This document shows positions 8,617 through 17,390 of a stretch of 64,000 nucleotides of DNA, one piece after another. Each line of letters opens with the position of its first letter. Positions within the stretch are counted from its first letter, which is position 1. The stretch lies in the NCBI GenBank assembly GCA_900540365.1, contig UQFN01000003.1:62001-126000 (forward strand). Direction: 5' to 3'. The translations under genes and the position numbers were made by a program. A model generated the notes under the pieces. The model did not search any database. It was not told where the DNA came from and saw only the letters and a list, made by a program, of their open reading frames with translations. The DNA is from an uncultured Mollicutes bacterium. GTDB taxonomy: Bacteria; Bacillota_I; Bacilli_A; RFN20; CAG-826.

Positions 8617-9375
8617 TTATTTCATCCAAGTAATTTTTGATTCTGTATTGTTTTGTAAACGTTTAATATTTGAACGATGACGGACAACTAAAATTATAAA
8701 GCCAATTGTCATAACAATGGGGAAATAAATACATATTTCAGGACCTTGACCAAACCATAATAAATTATCAATTACTGAAGTATCTAAAGTCACAGCATAT
8801 GTAATATATAATGTCCAACTAAACAAAGTAAAAGCAGCTGTAGAAATAATTGAAGATAAACTAACATGTTTCTTTAATTTTAAAAATCCAAAAAATAAAG
8901 CACCACATAAAATAAATGTATTATAACTTATGCAACAAGCAGTAGCTAAATAAGAAGAAACTGCCTTTCCGCCTTTAAAATTAAGAAAAATACTATAACA
9001 ATGACCTAAAATTGCTCCTAATGCAGTTAAATACACTCCAAATTGACATAATGTATTACCTCTACCAAATACATTTAAAGTCGTATCGTTATAGTAACCC
9101 ATGATATTTTTTAAGCCATCACAATAATAAAAACAAAAAAATGCTATATAAATTGGAATAACTGTTTTAAGTCCATCTAATAAAATAACAATTACTCCAA
9201 TAGTTTTTCCCAAAACTCTACCAGCATTAGTTCCACCAGGATTTTTACTTCCTTCTTGCATGATGTCTTTATGGAAAAAATATTTTGCTATTAAAACACT
9301 ATTAGGAATGCTTCCAAAAATATATCCTAGTAATAAAAAAGCGATAAATATTAAAATTTGCAAGAATATTTCCAT
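8617..9375 (-). CDS. plsY: Acyl-phosphate:glycerol-3-phosphate acyltransferase PlsY
   Basis: Integral membrane enzyme that transfers an acyl group from acyl-phosphate to glycerol-3-phosphate, the first step of phospholipid synthesis. The 252-residue protein has the three PlsY motifs: GSIPNSVLIAKYF, GSKNPGGTNAGRVLGK, and GHCYSIFLNFKGGKAVSSYLA. Several hydrophobic helices span the rest. It is divergent from parE, as in Bacillus where yneS lies beside parEC. The start has no good Shine-Dalgarno. Confidence 0.95.
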   Translation of the reverse strand: MEIFLQILIFIAFLLLGYIFGSIPNSVLIAKYFFHKDIMQEGSKNPGGTNAGRVLGKTIGVIVILLDGLKTVIPIYIAFFCFYYCDGLKNIMGYYNDTTLNVFGRGNTLCQFGVYLTALGAILGHCYSIFLNFKGGKAVSSYLATACCISYNTFILCGALFFGFLKLKKHVSLSSIISTAAFTLFSWTLYITYAVTLDTSVIDNLLWFGQGPEICIYFPIVMTIGFIILVVRHRSNIKRLQNNTESKITWMK

Positions 9376-9391
9376 AAAATCATTCTATTAT

Positions 9392-9420
9392 TTGATTAAG
9401 AAAAAATCTAGAAATATATT
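9392..9420 (+). promoter_or_regulatory. Predicted sigma-A promoter for parE-parC
   Basis: TTGATT (9392-9397), a 17-base spacer and TATATT (9415-9420) sit in the plsY/parE divergent gap. Initiation would fall near 9427, before either candidate parE start. In DNA this A+T-rich such matches also occur by chance. Confidence 0.45.
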
Positions 9421-9455
9421 TTATTTTTATATAAAATATAAAAATGGTGAATATA

Positions 9456-11396
9456 ATGAAATTACAAGATAAAGAATATAATGCAAGTAGTATTGAATAT
9501 TTAACAGGCCTGCAAGGCGTTAGAAAAAGACCTGCAATGTATATAGGAAGTACCAATATATATGGTTTACATCATTTAGTTTGGGAAATCGTTGATAATG
9601 CTGTTGATGAAGCTTTAAATGGCTTTGGTAATAAAATTACGGTTATTATGCGTAAAGATGGTAGCATTAGTGTCATTGATGAAGGTCGTGGTGTTCCTGT
9701 TGATATTCATAAACAAACAAAAATGCCTGCTGTTCAATTAATTTTTACAACTTTACATAGCGGTGGTAAATTTTCTGAACAAGCTTATAAAACTAGTGGT
9801 GGACTTCATGGAGTTGGTAGTAGTGTTACTAATGCTTTAAGTCTATTTTGTGATGTTGTTGTTTATAAAAATAATAAAATTTATCATATTAGATTTGAAA
9901 ACGGTGGTAAAGTTGCAGTTCCTTTAGAAGAACTAGGTCCAACAACAAAACATGGAACAATGGTCACATTTAAACCTGATCCAAAAATATTTGAAACTGT
10001 AGATTTTAAATGGGATATGATTTATAACCATCTGCAAGAATCCGCATTTTTACTTAAGAAAGTTCATTTTATATTAAAAGATGAAAGAACTAATAGTGAA
10101 GCTGATTTTTATTATGAAAAAGGTTTAAAAGAATATATAGATACATTAAATAGTACTAAGCAACCTTTAGGTCCAGTTATTGATTTTGAAGAAACTATCG
10201 ATGATATTAGTATCGAAATTGCTCTTCAATATTCACAAAATGAATATAATGAAATCATTTATAGTTATGTAAATAATGTTCGTACTCGTGATGGTGGTAC
10301 GCATGAATCAGGCTTTAGAAGTGGTATTACAAAAGCTGTTAATGATTTTGCCGAAACTAATAGTTTATTAAAAAATAAAACTAAACTTGATGGAAGTGAT
10401 GTTCGTGAAGGATTAACTGCAGTTATTTCTTTAAGAATGCCAGAAAATACTGCTCAATTTGAAGGTCAAACTAAAGGAAAATTAAATACTCCTCAAGCTC
10501 AAAGTGCTGTAAGCAATTTAACTTATACTAAATTTACCTATTATTTAAATGAAAATAAGGAATTTGCAGTTAATTTAATTAAAAAATGCCTTGATAGTCA
10601 AAGAGCTAGAATTGCTGCTAGAAAAGCTAAAGATGAAGCTCGTTCTAATAAAAAAACTAAAGAAACTTTGCTTTTAAGTGACAAATTAACTCCAGCTCAA
10701 GGCAAAGATTATAAATTAAACGAATTATTTATTGTTGAAGGAGATAGTGCTGGAGGAACTGCTAAAAAAGGAAGAGATGCTAAATTTCAAGCAATTTTAC
10801 CTTTAAGAGGTAAACCTTTAAATACTGATTCAATTACAATTGATAAGCTTTTAAAAAATGAGGAAATTTCAACATTAATTAATACAATTGGTGCTGGTTA
10901 TGGTCAAAATTTTGATTTAGATGATGCTCATTATGGAAAAATAATTATTATGACCGATGCTGATACTGATGGGGCGCATATTCAAACTTTATTATTAACT
11001 TTCTTCTATAATTATATGAAACCATTAATTACTAGTGGAAAAGTTTATGTTGCTGTTCCACCTTTATATCGAATTTATAAAGAAACAAATAGTGGTATTA
11101 ATTATCGCTATGCTTGGAATGATAATGATCTTGAAGAAGCCAAAAAAGAAATTGGTAAAGGCTATAAAATTAATCGATATAAGGGTCTAGGTGAAATGAA
11201 TGCTAATCAATTAAAAGAAACAACTATGGATCCTCGACATCGTTTATTAATTCAAGTAGGAATTGAAGATCCATTAAATGTTGAAAAGAAAATTTCAATT
11301 TTAATGGGCAAAAATCCAGATTTAAGAAAAAAATGGGTTGAAGAAAACATTGATTTTAATGAAAACGATGAATTTGTTAAGGAGGTAATTAAATAA
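9456..11396 (+). CDS. parE: DNA topoisomerase IV subunit B ParE
   Basis: ATPase subunit of topoisomerase IV, which decatenates daughter chromosomes. GHKL ATPase motifs are present (EIVDNAVDEAL, DEGRGVPVDIH, GGLHGVGSSVTNAL), then the transducer domain (GQTKGKLNTPQA). The TOPRIM domain follows (EGDSAGGTAKKGRDAKFQAILPLRGKPLN, IIMTDADTDGAHIQ), then RYKGLGEMNA. ParE is chosen over GyrB for the close match to Bacillus ParE and the partner parC. I prefer the ATG at 9456 (646 residues), which has GGTGA five bases upstream; an ATG at 9444 would add four residues and has no such signal. The stop overlaps the parC start (TAATG). Confidence 0.95.
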   Translation: MKLQDKEYNASSIEYLTGLQGVRKRPAMYIGSTNIYGLHHLVWEIVDNAVDEALNGFGNKITVIMRKDGSISVIDEGRGVPVDIHKQTKMPAVQLIFTTLHSGGKFSEQAYKTSGGLHGVGSSVTNALSLFCDVVVYKNNKIYHIRFENGGKVAVPLEELGPTTKHGTMVTFKPDPKIFETVDFKWDMIYNHLQESAFLLKKVHFILKDERTNSEADFYYEKGLKEYIDTLNSTKQPLGPVIDFEETIDDISIEIALQYSQNEYNEIIYSYVNNVRTRDGGTHESGFRSGITKAVNDFAETNSLLKNKTKLDGSDVREGLTAVISLRMPENTAQFEGQTKGKLNTPQAQSAVSNLTYTKFTYYLNENKEFAVNLIKKCLDSQRARIAARKAKDEARSNKKTKETLLLSDKLTPAQGKDYKLNELFIVEGDSAGGTAKKGRDAKFQAILPLRGKPLNTDSITIDKLLKNEEISTLINTIGAGYGQNFDLDDAHYGKIIIMTDADTDGAHIQTLLLTFFYNYMKPLITSGKVYVAVPPLYRIYKETNSGINYRYAWNDNDLEEAKKEIGKGYKINRYKGLGEMNANQLKETTMDPRHRLLIQVGIEDPLNVEKKISILMGKNPDLRKKWVEENIDFNENDEFVKEVIK

Positions 11397-13978
11397 TGGC
11401 TAAAAAGAAAGTTATTGAAACTCCTGATTATAAAGAAAATATTCAAAATCAATCACTTGATTTTGTTATGGGCGATCGTTATGCCGTATATGCAAAATAT
11501 GTCATTCAAGACCGTGCTATTCCAGATGCTCGAGATGGCTTAAAGCCAGTTCAAAGACGTATTATTTATTCGATGTATCAAAATGGAAATACATATGATA
11601 AACCAAATAAAAAATGTGCTACCATCGTTGGAGCAGTAATGGGTAAATTACATCCTCATGGTGATACCTCAATTTATGATGCTTTAGTTAGAATGTCTCA
11701 ACCTTGGAAAATGAATATGCCTTTAATTAGTTTCCAAGGAAATAATGGAAGTATCGATAATGATGGACCAGCTGCATATAGATATACAGAAGCTAAACTT
11801 AATGAATTTGCAATGAATTTAGTTCGTGATATCGATAAAAACACTGTTGATATGACTTTGAATTTTGATGATACTGAACTTGAGCCAATTGTTTTACCAT
11901 CAAGATTTCCAAATTTATTTGTAAATGGTAGTGAAGGTATTGCAGTAGCAATTGCAACTGAAATTCCTCCACATAATTTAAATGAAATTATTGATGCTGC
12001 AATTTATCGTATAAATAATCCTTTATGTCGAATTGAAGAATTACTCGAATTTGTTAAAGGTCCAGATTTTCCTACTGGAGGAATAATTTATGATTCCGAA
12101 GGTTTAAAAGATATTTATTATTATGGAAAAGGTAAAATTGAAATTGCTTCTAAAGTTGAAATTAAAGAAGAAAAAGATGCTAATTATTTAATTATTACTG
12201 AAATTCCTTATAAAGTAGTTAAACAAGACCTTGTTTTTAATATTGATAAAATAAGAAAAAGTCGTGATATAGATGGAATCGTTGAAGTTTTAGATGAATC
12301 TGCTAATGATGATATTAAGATTGTTGTTGAACTTAAAAAAGAAGTTGATCCTAATATTGTTCTTACCTATTTATATAATAAGACTCAACTAAAAGTTAAT
12401 TATTCAGCAAATATCGTAGCAATTTCCAATGATCGTCCAAAAACTTTAAATTTAGTTAGTTATTTAGATACTTATATTAATCATCAAGTTGATGTAGTTA
12501 CTCGTAAATCTAAATACGAATTAAAAGTATGTGAAGATCGTTTACATATCGTTGAAGGTTTAATAAAAGCTGTAAGTATAATTGAACAAGTAGTTGATAC
12601 AATTAGAAAAAGTAAAGATAAAGCTGATTCTAAAAAGAATTTAATAGAAAAATTTGGTTTTAGTGAAGTTCAAGCTGAAGCTATTGTAATGATGCATCTT
12701 TATCGTTTAAGTAATACTGATATTACAACTTATTATAAAGAAAGAGATTCCTTAACTGCTAATATAAACGAATTAAAGTCAATTTTATCTAATGATAAGA
12801 AGTTAAGAAAAATTATTATTAAAGATTTAACTGCAATTAAAGAAAAATATGGCGTGAATCGTAAAACTTTAATAACTTCAGAAATTAAAGAAGTAAGTAT
12901 TGATAAACGAGACTTAATTATTAAAGAAGATGTATATGTTGTTATAACTAAAGCAGGTTATGCAAAAAGAACTAGTTTAAAGTCTTATAAAGCTAGTAAT
13001 AATGCAATGACTGGAGTAAAAGAAGGAGATTCAATTGTTTTACAAACTATTGCTAATACTGCTGATTATATCCTTGCTTTTACTGATAAAGGTAATTATT
13101 TATTTATTCCAGTTAATGAATTAAATGACATTAAATGGAAAGATGAAGGTAAACATATTAATAGCTTTATTACTTTACCAGTTGATGAAAATATTATTCG
13201 CTGTATTGTTGTAAAAGATTTTAATAAAAATGTTTCAATTGCCTTAGTAAGCAAAAACGGACAAATTAAGAAAACTTTATTAAAAGAATTTTTTGCAACT
13301 AGATATACTAAACCAATTAGTTGTATGCGTTTATTAAAAGATGATAATGTCGTTGATGTTAGTGTTTGTAATGGTAATAGTAATTTATTTATTATTACAA
13401 AATCTGGCAATGCCACATATTTTAATGAAAATGAAATATCTAATCTTGGCTTAAAAACTAGTGGAGTTAAGGCAATATCTACTTTAAAAAATAGTACGAT
13501 TAAATGCTTATTTTCATATCGTCAAAACGAAAAAGGAAAGATCTTATTGTTAACACAAGAAGGAATGTATCGTATATTTGATATTTCAAATCTTGAATTA
13601 ACATCTAGATTAGGTAAAACTCAAACAGTATTTAAATCATTTAAGAGTGATCCACATAATTTAATATATGCAACTAAAATTCAAAATAAGAATGAACCAG
13701 TCGAAATTACTGCTTTAATGAGTGATAATTCGATTAAAACATTTAAAATTGATGATTTATATTTAACTCCAATTGTAAAAATGTGTCGTAAAAACTTAGA
13801 TTTCCCTGACAATTTAACAATCAAAAATGTTTACTTTAATAATGTTCAAGTAATTGATGATAAAACAGTTGAAGAAGCTGCACCAGTATTAAAGGAAACT
13901 AAAGAGCAAACTAACAAGGATTCATCAGAAAACACTGTAGACTATGAGCAAATCTCAATATTTGATGATTTGGATTAA
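11396..13978 (+). CDS. parC: DNA topoisomerase IV subunit A ParC
   Basis: DNA-cleaving subunit of topoisomerase IV, 860 residues. The N-terminal breakage-reunion domain has RAIPDARDGLKPVQRRIIYSM and catalytic Tyr130 in YRYTEAKL. The quinolone-determining segment HPHGDTSIYDALVRM has Thr91 and Asp95 at the two usual resistance positions. A coiled tower follows, then beta-pinwheel repeats, and an acidic tail ends the protein. The start overlaps the parE stop by one base, with AAGGAGG upstream, so the subunits are co-translated. A phased TAGTA array begins one base after its stop. Confidence 0.96.
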   Translation: MAKKKVIETPDYKENIQNQSLDFVMGDRYAVYAKYVIQDRAIPDARDGLKPVQRRIIYSMYQNGNTYDKPNKKCATIVGAVMGKLHPHGDTSIYDALVRMSQPWKMNMPLISFQGNNGSIDNDGPAAYRYTEAKLNEFAMNLVRDIDKNTVDMTLNFDDTELEPIVLPSRFPNLFVNGSEGIAVAIATEIPPHNLNEIIDAAIYRINNPLCRIEELLEFVKGPDFPTGGIIYDSEGLKDIYYYGKGKIEIASKVEIKEEKDANYLIITEIPYKVVKQDLVFNIDKIRKSRDIDGIVEVLDESANDDIKIVVELKKEVDPNIVLTYLYNKTQLKVNYSANIVAISNDRPKTLNLVSYLDTYINHQVDVVTRKSKYELKVCEDRLHIVEGLIKAVSIIEQVVDTIRKSKDKADSKKNLIEKFGFSEVQAEAIVMMHLYRLSNTDITTYYKERDSLTANINELKSILSNDKKLRKIIIKDLTAIKEKYGVNRKTLITSEIKEVSIDKRDLIIKEDVYVVITKAGYAKRTSLKSYKASNNAMTGVKEGDSIVLQTIANTADYILAFTDKGNYLFIPVNELNDIKWKDEGKHINSFITLPVDENIIRCIVVKDFNKNVSIALVSKNGQIKKTLLKEFFATRYTKPISCMRLLKDDNVVDVSVCNGNSNLFIITKSGNATYFNENEISNLGLKTSGVKAISTLKNSTIKCLFSYRQNEKGKILLLTQEGMYRIFDISNLELTSRLGKTQTVFKSFKSDPHNLIYATKIQNKNEPVEITALMSDNSIKTFKIDDLYLTPIVKMCRKNLDFPDNLTIKNVYFNNVQVIDDKTVEEAAPVLKETKEQTNKDSSENTVDYEQISIFDDLD

Positions 13979-13979
13979 T

Positions 13980-14017
13980 AAGTAATTATTTAGTATTAAA
14001 TTAGTAATATTATAGTA
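13980..14017 (+). repeat. Phased TAGTA array, copy 3 (4 units, 11-bp period)
   Basis: AAGTA at 13980 and TAGTA at 13991, 14002 and 14013 are exactly 11 bp apart. Units two and four are identical over 11 bases (TAGTATTAAAT). The array starts one base after the parC stop, on the coding strand of parC, and precedes the yqeG promoter. Confidence 0.75.
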
Positions 14018-14050
14018 TTAAATATTTTTATTATTTTTGAATAAATACTG

Positions 14051-14079
14051 TTATATTTTAAGACTGTTTATTATATAAT
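14051..14079 (+). promoter_or_regulatory. Predicted promoter of yqeG operon, possibly giving a leaderless mRNA
   Basis: A perfect TATAAT lies at 14074-14079, with a poor -35 (TTATAT, 14051-14056) 17 bases upstream. Initiation about seven bases after the hexamer would fall at or just before the yqeG ATG at 14087, and no Shine-Dalgarno is present. Confidence 0.45.
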
Positions 14080-14086
14080 AATAAAG

Positions 14087-14620
14087 ATGAAAAAAATATT
14101 GCCCTTTGCACATGCAAAATGTGTTTACGATATTAATCCAGATTTTTTTAAAAAGATGAACGTCAAATATATTTTCTTAGATTTAGACAATACTTTAGCA
14201 ACTCATAAAACATTAGTACCTTCAAAAGAAACATTATCATATATTAAAAAATTAAAAGAAAACGACTTAATTCCAATAATAATTTCTAATAATAAAGAAA
14301 GTCGCGTTAAAACTTTTGCTGATAAGTGCGATGTTAACTATATTTATAAGACATGTAAGCCTTATACTTTTAAATTAAATAAATTTTTAAAGGTTAATAA
14401 TATATCGAAAGAATATGTTATAATGATAGGTGATCAGTTATTAACTGATATCAAATGTGCAAATAGGTTAGGGGTAAAATCAGTATTAACAGAAAAATTG
14501 TGGTCAGGAGATCAACTTATTACTAAATTCACTCGTTGGTTGGACACAATTAAACGTAATAAATTAAGGAAAGATAATCAACTAATTGATTGGGAGGTAA
14601 TTTATGGCCGAATTAAATAA
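14087..14620 (+). CDS. yqeG: YqeG family HAD-type phosphatase
   Basis: HAD superfamily (IIIA) phosphatase of 177 residues. Motif I FLDLDNTLATH holds the nucleophile and acid aspartates near residues 31-33. The motif II-like IIISNNKESRV and motif IV IGDQLLTDIKCANRLGV are also present. The substrate is not established; the family always travels with ribosome-assembly GTPase YqeH, as here. The 3' end overlaps yqeH by 17 bases. No ribosome binding site is visible, and a TATAAT ends seven bases before the ATG. Confidence 0.9.
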   Translation: MKKILPFAHAKCVYDINPDFFKKMNVKYIFLDLDNTLATHKTLVPSKETLSYIKKLKENDLIPIIISNNKESRVKTFADKCDVNYIYKTCKPYTFKLNKFLKVNNISKEYVIMIGDQLLTDIKCANRLGVKSVLTEKLWSGDQLITKFTRWLDTIKRNKLRKDNQLIDWEVIYGRIK

Positions 14621-15740
14621 AGTTTCAAGATGTTATCGTTGTGGTGCAATATTACAAACCGATGATCCAACAGCAGATGGATATATTTCTCCAGAAATAG
14701 TTGATAAATATCCAGAAGGATTACTTTTATGTAATCATTGTTATGAAAATGAACGTTTTAATGATCATCCACAAGAAGCTCGATTTGAAGATGATTTTCA
14801 AACTATTTTAAATAACATTAAGAAAACTAATGGACTTATTGTTTACGTTGTTGATTTATTTAGCTTTGAAGGAAGCTTTATTTCTAAATTAAATGATGCA
14901 ATAGCAGGACTTGATGTATTAGTTGTTGCAAATAAACGTGATTTAATGCCTAAAAATGCTAATGATGAACATTTACTTAAATATGTAGCACATCGTTTAA
15001 GAGTAGCTAAATTAAATGTTAAAGAAGTAGTTTTAGCTTCTTCAAGTACTAATTATAATATTGATGTAATGTATGAAAAAATAATCGAATTAGCTAATAA
15101 TCGAGATGTTTTCTTTATTGGTGCAAGCGTTTCTGGTAAAAGTAGCCTTATTACCGGACTTTTAAAAAGATTTAAAAATCAAACTCGTATTCCAATTACT
15201 GTTTATACATTTAAAGATACACAAATTAGAGGATACCGTATCCCAATTACTAACAAGAATTCAATTTATGAATTACCAGGTACTGATATTAATAATAGTA
15301 TGCTTAGTAAAGTTGAAAGATCTGTTCAAAATGCAATTATGCCTAAAAAAGCGGTTGTTGCTAAAAAAATTAACTTGCTAAAGAGATATTCAGTTGCTCT
15401 TGGTGGTTTAGCAATTATCGAATTAATTAATGGAAAAAATACACCAGCTCATTTTTATGTAAGTAGTTCAGTAAATGTTAGAACTAGAAGATGGAATTCT
15501 GAAAAACATTTAAAATATATTTTATCGAAACATAATAATAAGCCATGTAGCAATAATTTTATAAATACAAATGAATTTGATGCATATGATTTCCATATTA
15601 CTGAAGAAGGAAATCGTGATATTGGTATTGCTGGTTTAGGGTGGTTTTCTTTTAAAGGAAACGATCAAACATTTAGAATATTTGTTCCAAAAGGAGTCTA
15701 CGTTTATACTTCACGTAGTAAAGTAATCAATGATAAATAA
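14604..15740 (+). CDS. yqeH: Ribosome biogenesis GTPase YqeH (circularly permuted)
   Basis: GTPase for 30S subunit assembly, 378 residues. A zinc finger (CYRCGAIL...CNHC) opens the protein. GTPase motifs are in permuted order: G4 ANKRDLMPK near residue 112, then G1 GASVSGKSSLITGL near 173, then G3-like ELPGTDI. The P-loop has Ser where most homologues have Asn (GxxNxGKS), but the lysine and serine that bind phosphate are kept. GGGAGG lies upstream of the ATG inside yqeG. It overlaps yhbY at its 3' end. Confidence 0.93.
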   Translation: MAELNKVSRCYRCGAILQTDDPTADGYISPEIVDKYPEGLLLCNHCYENERFNDHPQEARFEDDFQTILNNIKKTNGLIVYVVDLFSFEGSFISKLNDAIAGLDVLVVANKRDLMPKNANDEHLLKYVAHRLRVAKLNVKEVVLASSSTNYNIDVMYEKIIELANNRDVFFIGASVSGKSSLITGLLKRFKNQTRIPITVYTFKDTQIRGYRIPITNKNSIYELPGTDINNSMLSKVERSVQNAIMPKKAVVAKKINLLKRYSVALGGLAIIELINGKNTPAHFYVSSSVNVRTRRWNSEKHLKYILSKHNNKPCSNNFINTNEFDAYDFHITEEGNRDIGIAGLGWFSFKGNDQTFRIFVPKGVYVYTSRSKVINDK

Positions 15741-16029
15741 TAAGCAAAAAGCAGAATTAAAAAGAATTGCTCATAGCACCCAATTAGTTAAATTTAATAT
15801 TGGAAAAGATGGAATTGATGCTAATGTTTTAAAAATGCTTAGAAATGCTTTTGATAAATATGAATTAGTGAAAGTGGCTTTTTTAAAAAGTTCTCTTGAT
15901 AATTTTAATTTTGAAGAAATGATTATTGATTTGAGTAGTAGTTTAAATGCAACAATTATTCAAAAAATAGGTAAAACAATTATCTTATATAAAGAAAATA
16001 AAAAAATAAAAAATCATATTGTTCTTTAA
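15730..16029 (+). CDS. yhbY: YhbY-type CRM-domain RNA-binding protein
   Basis: A 99-residue single CRM-domain protein associated with pre-50S ribosomal particles. The family segment LVKFNIGKDGIDANVLKML holds the loop corresponding to GxxG. The mixed alpha-beta pattern and the Lys-rich C-terminus fit RNA binding. It starts within the last codons of yqeH, and the NAD gene follows five bases later, matching the Bacillus yqeH...yqeI-nadD cluster (aroE is absent here). Confidence 0.88.
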   Translation: MINNKQKAELKRIAHSTQLVKFNIGKDGIDANVLKMLRNAFDKYELVKVAFLKSSLDNFNFEEMIIDLSSSLNATIIQKIGKTIILYKENKKIKNHIVL

Positions 16030-16034
16030 TTTTT

Positions 16035-17135
16035 ATGGAAAATAAGCAGAAAATCATTATTTTTGGTGGATCTTTTGACCCAATACATAATTCACATATT
16101 ACATTATGTAAATATTCAAAAGATTTAATTAATGCTGATAAGCTTATTTTAGTTCCTAGTAAAAATCCTAGATGGAAATCTCCAACAGAAACAATTTCTG
16201 ATCGTTTAAATATGATTAAATTAATATTAAATGATTATCATTTAGATTATGAAATAGAAGAATGTGAGGTTAATTCTTGGAAAGATGTTGATTATACAAT
16301 CGAAACAATCGAATATTTACAACAAAAGCATAAAAACGCTGAATTTTACTTATTAATTGGTGCTGATCAAGTAAATAAATTTAATAAGTGGCGTAAAGCT
16401 AAAGAAATAGCAGAAGCCGTGCAAATTATTTACTATCCTCGTCCTGGATATGTAATTAATCAAAATAACGTAAATAAATACAAAATGCGCTTAATTGATG
16501 GTGTTTTAGTTGATACATCTTCGACTAAAATACGTGATTTAAATAGTTTAGATACTTCAATTTCAGTTATTAATTATATAATCGATAATAATTTATATTT
16601 CATGAATAAAATAAATAAATATTTAAGTGGAAGTAGACTAAAACACTCGATTAGTGTAGCAAATTTAGCATATCAAGTAGCAGTAAGTAACAATTTAGAA
16701 ATGCCTGGAACCTATTTTTTAACTGGTTTAATACATGACATAGGTAAAAATGTTGATACAGTAACTAAAAAAGAGATAATGGAGAAGTACTTTAGAAAAT
16801 ATTCTGATATACCTGAATTTGCTTATCATCAATTTGTTGGAGTAGCAATTGCTATTAAAGAATTTGGCATTACAAATGATTTGATTTTAAACGCAATTAT
16901 GTTTCATTGCACTGGAAATTCAAATTTATCTCCCTTAGCTAAAGTAATTTATGCTTGTGATAAAATTGATCCGTTAAGAGGCTATGATAGTAAATTTATG
17001 ATTGATAAGCTTATGGAAAATTATGAAGATGGTTTTAAATTAGTTGTAAAAGAAAATTACAATTATTTAAAAGAAAAATGTAAAGACTCAATTGATTTAT
17101 CCTTAAGCAAAAAATGTTTTGATTATTATCTTTAG
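16035..17135 (+). CDS. nadD: Fusion of NadD (NaMN adenylyltransferase) and YqeK (HD hydrolase)
   Basis: Two Bacillus neighbours are joined in one 366-residue frame. Residues 1 to about 190 are NadD, making NaAD from NaMN: nucleotidyltransferase motif GGSFDPIHNSHI and the C-terminal SSTKIRD. Residues about 195-366 are a YqeK-type HD domain, a family shown to hydrolyse Ap4A: RLKHSISVA, the HD pair in GLIHDIGK, YHQFVGVAIA and FHCTGN...YACDKIDP. No stop or start codon separates them, and the linker is short. No good Shine-Dalgarno is seen. rsfS, which follows yqeK in Bacillus, is missing. This is the last rightward gene before the dif site. Confidence 0.92.
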   Translation: MENKQKIIIFGGSFDPIHNSHITLCKYSKDLINADKLILVPSKNPRWKSPTETISDRLNMIKLILNDYHLDYEIEECEVNSWKDVDYTIETIEYLQQKHKNAEFYLLIGADQVNKFNKWRKAKEIAEAVQIIYYPRPGYVINQNNVNKYKMRLIDGVLVDTSSTKIRDLNSLDTSISVINYIIDNNLYFMNKINKYLSGSRLKHSISVANLAYQVAVSNNLEMPGTYFLTGLIHDIGKNVDTVTKKEIMEKYFRKYSDIPEFAYHQFVGVAIAIKEFGITNDLILNAIMFHCTGNSNLSPLAKVIYACDKIDPLRGYDSKFMIDKLMENYEDGFKLVVKENYNYLKEKCKDSIDLSLSKKCFDYYL

Positions 17136-17177
17136 AAAAATTTTAAACGCGAAGTAGCAAAGCAAAATTACTATTTT

Positions 17178-17208
17178 AAATAAGGTTAGTAATAAGTTAA
17201 CCTTATTT
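17178..17208. terminator. Intrinsic terminator after nadD-yqeK
   Basis: Eleven-base perfect arms (AAATAAGGTTA at 17178-17188 with its complement at 17198-17208) enclose a 9-base loop, followed by a T-run. It ends the yqeG-nadD transcript 15 bases before dif. Confidence 0.88.
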
Positions 17209-17223
17209 TTTAATTAATATACT

Positions 17224-17251
17224 ACTTCGTATAATATCTATTATGTTAAAT
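17224..17251. other. dif: dif site (Xer recombination, chromosome dimer resolution)
   Basis: A 28-bp XerCD core: left arm ACTTCGTATAA (17224-17234), 6-bp centre TATCTA, right arm TTATGTTAAAT (17241-17251). The right arm is identical to the XerD arm of E. coli dif as I recall it, and about 23 of 28 positions agree with Bacillus subtilis dif. It sits exactly where rightward and leftward gene blocks converge, which is where dif lies in circular chromosomes, and 3.7 kb from a xer gene. The remaining 140 bases up to the next gene hold two phased TACTA arrays and nothing coding. Confidence 0.88.
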
Positions 17252-17291
17252 AAAGTCAAATAATATAGATATAATCGATACTTTTTTATTT

Positions 17292-17307
17292 TACTATTTA
17301 ATTACTA
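17292..17307 (-). repeat. Phased TAGTA array, copy 4a (2 units, 11-bp spacing)
   Basis: TACTA on the plus strand at 17292 and 17303, 11 bp apart, 41 bases right of dif. Two units alone could be chance; it is listed because of the longer arrays around it. Confidence 0.45.
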
Positions 17308-17363
17308 ACTAAATGTTGTAGATTATAATAATGACTTTTCCACACTATTTATACATAAAAATA

Positions 17364-17390
17364 TACTAAATAATTACTAATTATTAACTA
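17364..17390 (-). repeat. Phased TAGTA array, copy 4b (3 units, 11-bp period)
   Basis: TACTA at 17364 and 17375 and AACTA at 17386 (plus strand) are exactly 11 bp apart. On the minus strand the array begins immediately after the stop codon of the MazF-like gene. The gap to dif is about 112 bases. Confidence 0.7.

Noticed and set aside
17150..17229. CGAAGTAG at 17150 is an inverted copy of part of the dif left arm
   Set aside because: Eight bases only, with no extension into the rest of dif; not enough for a second site.
17336..17344. TTTTCCACA, one base from a DnaA box (TTATCCACA)
   Set aside because: It is a single imperfect copy near the terminus; an origin would need a cluster and dnaA/dnaN nearby.
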